From Clostridia bacterium (GTDB lineage Bacteria > Bacillota > DSM-521 > Neomoorellales > Neomoorellaceae), in NCBI GenBank assembly GCA_030445875.1, contig JASUSX010000076.1:1-8729 (forward strand): a stretch of 8,729 nucleotides of DNA, in the 5' to 3' direction. Every line of letters starts with the position of its first letter. Position 1 is the first letter of the stretch. Made by a program: the position numbers and the translations under genes. Of the stretch, positions 5,849-8,729 are shown one piece after another. The notes under the pieces are model-generated. The model was not told where the DNA came from. It searched no databases and saw nothing but the letters and a program-made list of their open reading frames with translations.

Positions 5849-5878
5849 ATTCTAAAGCCCCGTGAAGCGTAATGTCAA
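5849..5878 (-). promoter_or_regulatory. Sigma-A-type promoter of the DUF523 gene
   Basis: On the minus strand, a perfect TTGACA (5878-5873) is followed after 18 bases by TAGAAT (5854-5849), five of six to consensus. The predicted transcript starts about 12 bases before the ATG, just ahead of the TGAGG ribosome binding site, so the leader would be very short. Confidence 0.6.
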
Positions 5879-5887
5879 ATAATCTAC

Positions 5888-5915
5888 TTACAAAGGTCGC
5901 TAACCATGGTAAAAT
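5888..5915 (+). promoter_or_regulatory. Weak candidate promoter of the ybjQ-rnhA unit
   Basis: TAAAAT (5910-5915) matches the -10 consensus at five of six bases, but TTACAA (5888-5893), 16 bases upstream, is a poor -35. If used, it gives a leader of about 110 bases containing the hairpin at 5951-5984. Confidence 0.3.
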
Positions 5916-5950
5916 AAGAGAGACCGTACCTGCCCCTTGAGCCGGGCCAG

Positions 5951-5984
5951 GGAACCTGCTTCACCCCAGAAGTAGCCCGGTTCC
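5951..5984 (+). promoter_or_regulatory. Structured leader hairpin upstream of ybjQ
   Basis: GGAACC (5951-5956) pairs with GGTTCC (5979-5984), and TGCTTC (5957-5962) with GAAGTA (5969-5974, one G-U). The result is a 12-bp stem with a 6-base ACCCCA loop and a 4-base GCCC bulge. An alternative pairing, CCGGGC (5943-5948) with GCCCGG (5975-5980), would compete for the same bases. No T-run follows, so it is not a terminator. Its function is unknown. Confidence 0.4.
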
Positions 5985-6031
5985 ATAGATAACCAAATAT
6001 GGCAGAAGTATATTCTTGGAGGCGCAAAGCA

Positions 6032-6346
6032 ATGATCACCACCACGACCAACACCATCGAAGGGCGGCGGATTAAAGAATACCTGGGAGTCGTAGCCGGC
6101 GAGGCCATTATGGGCGCCAACATCGTCCGCGACCTTTTCGCCAGCATCACCGATATCGTCGGCGGCCGCTCCGGCGCCTATGAAAGCAAGCTCGCTGAAG
6201 CGCGGGAGATAGCCCTGCGGGAGATGGCCGACAAAGCCCGGCACCTGGGCGGGGATGCCGTCGTCGGCGTCGACCTGGATTACGAGGTCATCCGGGAGGG
6301 TATGCTCATGGTCACCGCCGCCGGCACCGCCGTCCGGCTCGAATAG
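6032..6346 (+). CDS. ybjQ: YbjQ/UPF0145 family protein (putative heavy-metal-binding domain)
   Basis: A 104-residue protein, the usual size of this family. Visible blocks are [20 protein letters not shown] at the start, [20 protein letters not shown] (28-47), and [13 protein letters not shown] (73-85), all characteristic of YbjQ. Solved members form ring-shaped pentamers; the heavy-metal-binding label in databases is not backed by clear biochemistry, and there are no cysteines or clustered histidines here to support it. I chose ATG 6032 because GGAGG at 6018-6022 lies 9 bases before it and the family begins at this residue; the in-frame ATG at 5999 would include that site in the coding sequence. 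The rnhA gene starts 3 bases after the stop, so the two are one operon. The function remains unknown. Confidence 0.87.
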   Translation: MITTTTNTIEGRRIKEYLGVVAGEAIMGANIVRDLFASITDIVGGRSGAYESKLAEAREIALREMADKARHLGGDAVVGVDLDYEVIREGMLMVTAAGTAVRLE

Positions 6347-6349
6347 AGG

Positions 6350-6808
6350 ATGAAAGAAGTAACCATCTACACCGACGGTGCCTGCTCCGGCAACCCGGGC
6401 CCCGGGGGCTGGGGCGCAGTCCTGATCTACGGCGACCAGCGCAAAGAGCTATCCGGCGCCGCGGCCCGCACCACCAACCAGCGCATGGAGATCACAGCGG
6501 CCATAGAAGCCCTCAAAGCCTTAAAGCAACCCTGCCGCGTCCGGCTTTATAGCGACAGCGCCTACCTCATCAACGCCTTCCGCCAGGGCTGGCTGGAACG
6601 CTGGCAGCGGAACGGCTGGCAAACGGTGAAAAAGGAACCAGTGGAAAACCAGGACCTCTGGCGGGAGCTGCTCCAGGCTGCCTCCCGGCACCAGGTGGAA
6701 TGGCTCAAGGTCAAGGGCCACAGTGACAATGCCGAAAATAACCGCTGCGATGAGCTGGCCCGGGCAGCAATTTACCACCTGGGCCAGCAGGAATTTCCAT
6801 CTTTATAG
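6350..6808 (+). CDS. rnhA: Ribonuclease HI
   Basis: A 152-residue RNase HI, close to the E. coli enzyme in length and residue numbering. It cuts the RNA strand of RNA-DNA hybrids, removing primers and R-loops. The metal-binding carboxylates are Asp9 in YTDGACSGNPGPGGWG, Glu47 in TTNQRMEI, Asp69 in YSDSAYL and Asp134 in NRCDELAR; the catalytic histidine is His124 in KVKGHSDNAEN. The basic handle region (about 82-96, WLERWQRNGWQTVKK) is present, so this is the HI type rather than a short archaeal-like form. The start ATG lies 3 bases after the ybjQ stop, and the only purine-rich sequence (GAGG) directly touches the ATG, so translation probably depends on coupling with ybjQ. No terminator follows, and the rubredoxin gene is 94 bases on. 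Confidence 0.96.
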   Translation: MKEVTIYTDGACSGNPGPGGWGAVLIYGDQRKELSGAAARTTNQRMEITAAIEALKALKQPCRVRLYSDSAYLINAFRQGWLERWQRNGWQTVKKEPVENQDLWRELLQAASRHQVEWLKVKGHSDNAENNRCDELARAAIYHLGQQEFPSL

Positions 6809-6902
6809 CGAATATACATAGTTAATATATGCCTACCGCCCGGGTACTTAATGATACGGAGCCCTTGCCGGGCGTGAACAAGAGTGGAAAGGAGGGCTGG
6901 GG

Positions 6903-7061
6903 ATGGGCAAATGGTCCTGCACAGCCTGCGGCTACGTTTATGACCCGGCAGAAGGGGACCCCGAAAACGGCGTTGCCCCGGGGACGGCCTTTGCCGACCT
7001 ACCCGGGGACTGGGTCTGCCCTAACTGCGGCCTGGGCAAAGAAAACTTTGAACCCCTGTAG
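6903..7061 (+). CDS. rub: Rubredoxin
   Basis: A 52-residue rubredoxin, the classic size. The single iron is held by four cysteines: Cys6 and Cys9 in [13 protein letters not shown], Cys39 and Cys42 in [16 protein letters not shown]. The aromatic core (Trp4, Tyr11, Tyr13, Phe30, Trp37, Phe49) and the PGTAFADLP loop are intact. It is a soluble one-electron carrier; in anaerobes rubredoxins pass electrons to flavodiiron proteins, rubrerythrin or superoxide reductase, none of which is in this window. The start is well supported: AAAGGAGG at 6888-6895 lies 7 bases before ATG 6903. A GC-rich terminator begins 9 bases after the stop. It may be read from the ybjQ-rnhA transcript, as no clear promoter is visible between. 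A longer frame at 6829-7275 on the same strand is out of frame with it and is not a gene. Confidence 0.96.
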   Translation: MGKWSCTACGYVYDPAEGDPENGVAPGTAFADLPGDWVCPNCGLGKENFEPL

Positions 7062-7070
7062 CCGGTTACG

Positions 7071-7104
7071 GGCGGCGCTAGCGCGCCGCCTTTACTATAT
7101 TTTT
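7071..7104 (+). terminator. Intrinsic terminator after rubredoxin
   Basis: A perfect 8-bp all-GC stem (GGCGGCGC at 7071-7078 with GCGCCGCC at 7083-7090) with a TAGC loop is followed by TTTACTATATTTTT. The U-tract is interrupted, but the stem is very stable. Confidence 0.75.
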
Positions 7105-7217
7105 CATCGCGGCCAGGACTGGATACGGCCAGGAACAGATATCCCCTTATTTACCTGGCGAGACAATATTGACGAATTTAGCAGGAAACAGGGCTCTGAT
7201 GGCGAAAAAAAGTATTG

Positions 7218-7256
7218 CTGGCAGAGCATACCTGCCAGGGCCTTAACACCAGGCCC
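7218..7256 (+). promoter_or_regulatory. Two adjacent 7-base-loop hairpins in the leader of the flavin reductase gene
   Basis: CTGGCAG (7218-7224) pairs with CTGCCAG (7232-7238), and GGGCCT (7238-7243) with AGGCCC (7251-7256). Both loops are 7 bases and the stems share base 7238, so they compete at one pair or stack end to end. They lie 32-70 bases before the ATG. A weak AATTTTAAT follows the second one. Possible roles are attenuation or mRNA stability; none is shown. Confidence 0.4.
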
Positions 7257-7288
7257 GCCAATTTTAATCGAGTGAAGGGGAATTAGTC

Positions 7289-7903
7289 ATGCTTATTGTT
7301 GGCCTTAACGGCAGCCCGAAGAAGGAGGGCAACACCGCCTTCCTGGTGCGGGAAGGGCTGGCTGCCGCAGCGGCGGCCGGGGCGGAAACGGCCCTGATCC
7401 ATGTTGCCGAGGCCCTGGCAGACCAGAAGCAGCCCTTCTGCACCCAGTGCAGCAACCCCTGCCAGGGTGCCTGTTTCCGCCACACGCGCCTGGAAGAGGC
7501 CTACGACCTCCTGCGGCGCGCGGATGGGGTCCTCCTGGGCAGCCCGGTCTACTTTGGCAGCGTTTCAGCCCAGCTCAAGGCCCTCTGGGATAAAAGCCGC
7601 CTCTTACGCAAAGAGAAAGCGCTGCTCAACGTCATCGGTGCCGGGGTCACCGTTGGCAACAGCCGTTTCGGCGGCCAGGAAACCACCCTCAAGGCCCTCT
7701 TCGATATGATGCTCATCCAGGGCATGATGATCGTCGGCGATGGTTTCCTGGCGGCTGACTGCGGGCACCAGGGCAGTTGCGGCCAGGCCCCGGCCGCGGG
7801 CGACGAGTTTGCCATCCAGAGGGTGCGAATAACCGGCCAGCGCCTGGCTGAGGTGGCGGCGGCTACCATGACCCTGCGCCAGCACCGCGCCCGGGTGGGA
7901 TGA
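7289..7903 (+). CDS. Flavodoxin-fold NAD(P)H-dependent FMN reductase, Fe-S flavoprotein-like
   Basis: A 204-residue protein of the NADPH-dependent FMN reductase family (flavodoxin fold). The FMN phosphate loop is [12 protein letters not shown] (6-17), and the isoalloxazine-binding block is [20 protein letters not shown] (83-102). Between them is a cysteine cluster, [12 protein letters not shown] (51-62), spaced CX2CX3CX3C. Iron-sulfur flavoproteins (Isf) of anaerobes have a compact CX2CX2CX4-7C motif at the same place, so a [4Fe-4S] cluster is plausible, but the spacing differs and disulfide or mononuclear metal roles are possible. Two further cysteines lie at 158 and 164. It should pass electrons between a nicotinamide or ferredoxin donor and an unknown acceptor in the cytosol. 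The start is supported by GAAGGGG 8 bases before ATG 7289. The next gene starts 4 bases after the stop, so the two are probably co-transcribed. Confidence 0.87.
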   Translation: MLIVGLNGSPKKEGNTAFLVREGLAAAAAAGAETALIHVAEALADQKQPFCTQCSNPCQGACFRHTRLEEAYDLLRRADGVLLGSPVYFGSVSAQLKALWDKSRLLRKEKALLNVIGAGVTVGNSRFGGQETTLKALFDMMLIQGMMIVGDGFLAADCGHQGSCGQAPAAGDEFAIQRVRITGQRLAEVAAATMTLRQHRARVG

Positions 7904-7907
7904 GGCT

Positions 7908-8729
7908 ATGCTCCTGCGGGTCGAAGCTGAGCAACGGGAAGTAGCCATCTTAAGCCCCCGGGCGAGCCTTAGCAGCCGTACCCGGGGTCGGGAGATACCG
8001 GAGGAGCCCTGCCCCATCCGCACCGAGTACCAGCGCGACCGCGACCGGATTATCCACTGTAAAGCCTTCCGGCGCCTGAAGCATAAAACCCAGGTCTTTA
8101 TCGCCCCCGAGGGGGATCATTACCGCACCCGCCTGACCCACACCCTGGAGGTTGCCCAGGTCAGCCGCACTATCGCCCGCGCCCTGCGCCTTAATGAAGA
8201 CCTTGCCGAGGCCATTGCCCTTGGCCACGACCTGGGGCACACCCCCTTTGGCCACTCCGGGGAGGAAGCCTTGAACGAGGTAGTGCCCGGGGGCTTCAAA
8301 CACAACCAGCAGAGCCTGCGGGTGGTAGAAGTCCTGGAAGGCGGCCGCGGCCTCAACCTTACCTGGGAGGTACGGGACGGCATTGCCCACCACACCGGGC
8401 CGGTTAAGCCCAGCACCCTGGAAGGCCAGATTATCTGCTACGCCGACCGGGTCGCCTACATCAACCACGACATCGACGACGCCCTGCGGGCCGGGATTAT
8501 CACCCAGGGGCAACTGCCGGAAGCCTGTCTCAAGGTCCTGGGCCATAGCCACCGCCAGCGCATCGACACCATGGTTACCGATATTATCCGCTACAGTTGG
8601 GAGCAGGGCTGCATCGCCATGAGCCCGGCTGTGCAGCAGGCTACAGATGCTTTGCGGGATTTCCTTTTTAAGAATGTATATATCGGCTCCCTGGCCAAGG
8701 TGGAGGAAGGCAAAGCTAAAAACCTCTTA
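7908..8729 (+). CDS. dgt: dGTPase-like dNTP triphosphohydrolase (HD domain), 3' end cut by the window
   Basis: The first 274 residues of a deoxyguanosinetriphosphate triphosphohydrolase-like protein, open to the window edge; the family's Firmicutes form is near 330-340 residues, so about 60 are missing. Metal-binding HD residues are His78 in [12 protein letters not shown], His107-Asp108 in [13 protein letters not shown] and Asp180 in [15 protein letters not shown]. The N-terminal [20 protein letters not shown] and [10 protein letters not shown] blocks are strongly conserved. These enzymes hydrolyse dNTPs to the nucleoside and triphosphate and help control dNTP pools. In many Clostridia this gene precedes dnaG and the sigma-A gene, which would then lie to the right. 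It starts 4 bases after the flavin reductase stop; the only ribosome binding site is GATGAGG, 2 bases before ATG 7908, so translation is probably coupled. No frame break is visible. Confidence 0.94.
   Translation, partial: MLLRVEAEQREVAILSPRASLSSRTRGREIPEEPCPIRTEYQRDRDRIIHCKAFRRLKHKTQVFIAPEGDHYRTRLTHTLEVAQVSRTIARALRLNEDLAEAIALGHDLGHTPFGHSGEEALNEVVPGGFKHNQQSLRVVEVLEGGRGLNLTWEVRDGIAHHTGPVKPSTLEGQIICYADRVAYINHDIDDALRAGIITQGQLPEACLKVLGHSHRQRIDTMVTDIIRYSWEQGCIAMSPAVQQATDALRDFLFKNVYIGSLAKVEEGKAKNLL

Noticed and set aside
5900..6244. 114-residue minus-strand open frame
   Set aside because: Antisense to ybjQ and its leader, with no promoter or ribosome binding site; a shadow frame.
6809..6902. AT-rich ATATACATAGTTAATATAT between rnhA and the rubredoxin gene as a promoter
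   Set aside because: No -35/-10 pair with 16-18 base spacing could be matched convincingly.
6829..7275. 148-residue plus-strand open frame across the rubredoxin region
   Set aside because: It is out of frame with the clear rubredoxin, has no ribosome binding site, runs through the GC-rich terminator, and its product resembles no protein family.
7950..8552. 200-residue minus-strand open frame
   Set aside because: It lies wholly antisense to the strongly conserved dgt coding sequence and is a product of high GC content.
1..8729. CRISPR array, tRNA, rRNA or insertion sequence
   Set aside because: No regularly spaced repeats, cloverleaf sequences, rRNA segments or transposase motifs were seen on either strand.

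Overview
The window looks like chromosome of a GC-rich, low-oxygen Gram-positive bacterium of the Clostridia, most like Moorella and its relatives. This rests on near-consensus AGGAGG-type ribosome binding sites, sigma-A-like promoters, a Firmicutes-style dGTPase, a small rubredoxin and Fe-S-type flavoprotein genes. The genus is an inference from gene style; no marker gene here proves it.

Left part (1-3243, plus strand): the window opens inside an SMC-like ATPase of the TIGR02680 family (JetC). Its stop overlaps the GTG start of a full-length TIGR02679/DUF2399 protein (JetD). These are the last two genes of a Wadjet-type plasmid-defence operon, with JetA and JetB expected just outside the left edge. 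Two different small heat shock proteins (Hsp20, alpha-crystallin domain) follow closely on the same strand. The first has a long Gly/Met/Pro-rich arm with a 22-residue tandem repeat. A good intrinsic terminator closes this block.

Middle (3244-5385): a 325-base stretch without a clear gene holds a minus-strand open frame that reads like protein and may be a gene remnant. Next is a minus-strand ClpP/crotonase-fold protein of the serine dehydrogenase proteinase family. A visibly AT-rich VapBC toxin-antitoxin pair follows on the plus strand, with its own promoter and a palindrome over the -10 box; it is probably a horizontally acquired insert.

Right part (5372-8729): a minus-strand DUF523 (TudS-like) gene converges on vapC and overlaps its end by 14 bases. 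A plus-strand run follows: a YbjQ-family protein, ribonuclease HI, a 52-residue rubredoxin and a GC-rich terminator. After a leader with two adjacent hairpins come a flavodoxin-fold reductase with four clustered cysteines and, 4 bases later, a dGTPase-like HD hydrolase that runs off the right edge.

The left and middle parts combine genome defence (Wadjet, VapBC) with protein quality control (Hsp20, the protease-like protein). The right part is housekeeping: nucleic acid and nucleotide hydrolysis plus small redox proteins. Nothing here proves a new system. The best leads are the Hsp20 pair behind Wadjet, the repeat-bearing Hsp20 arm, the minus-strand remnant and the structured leaders.
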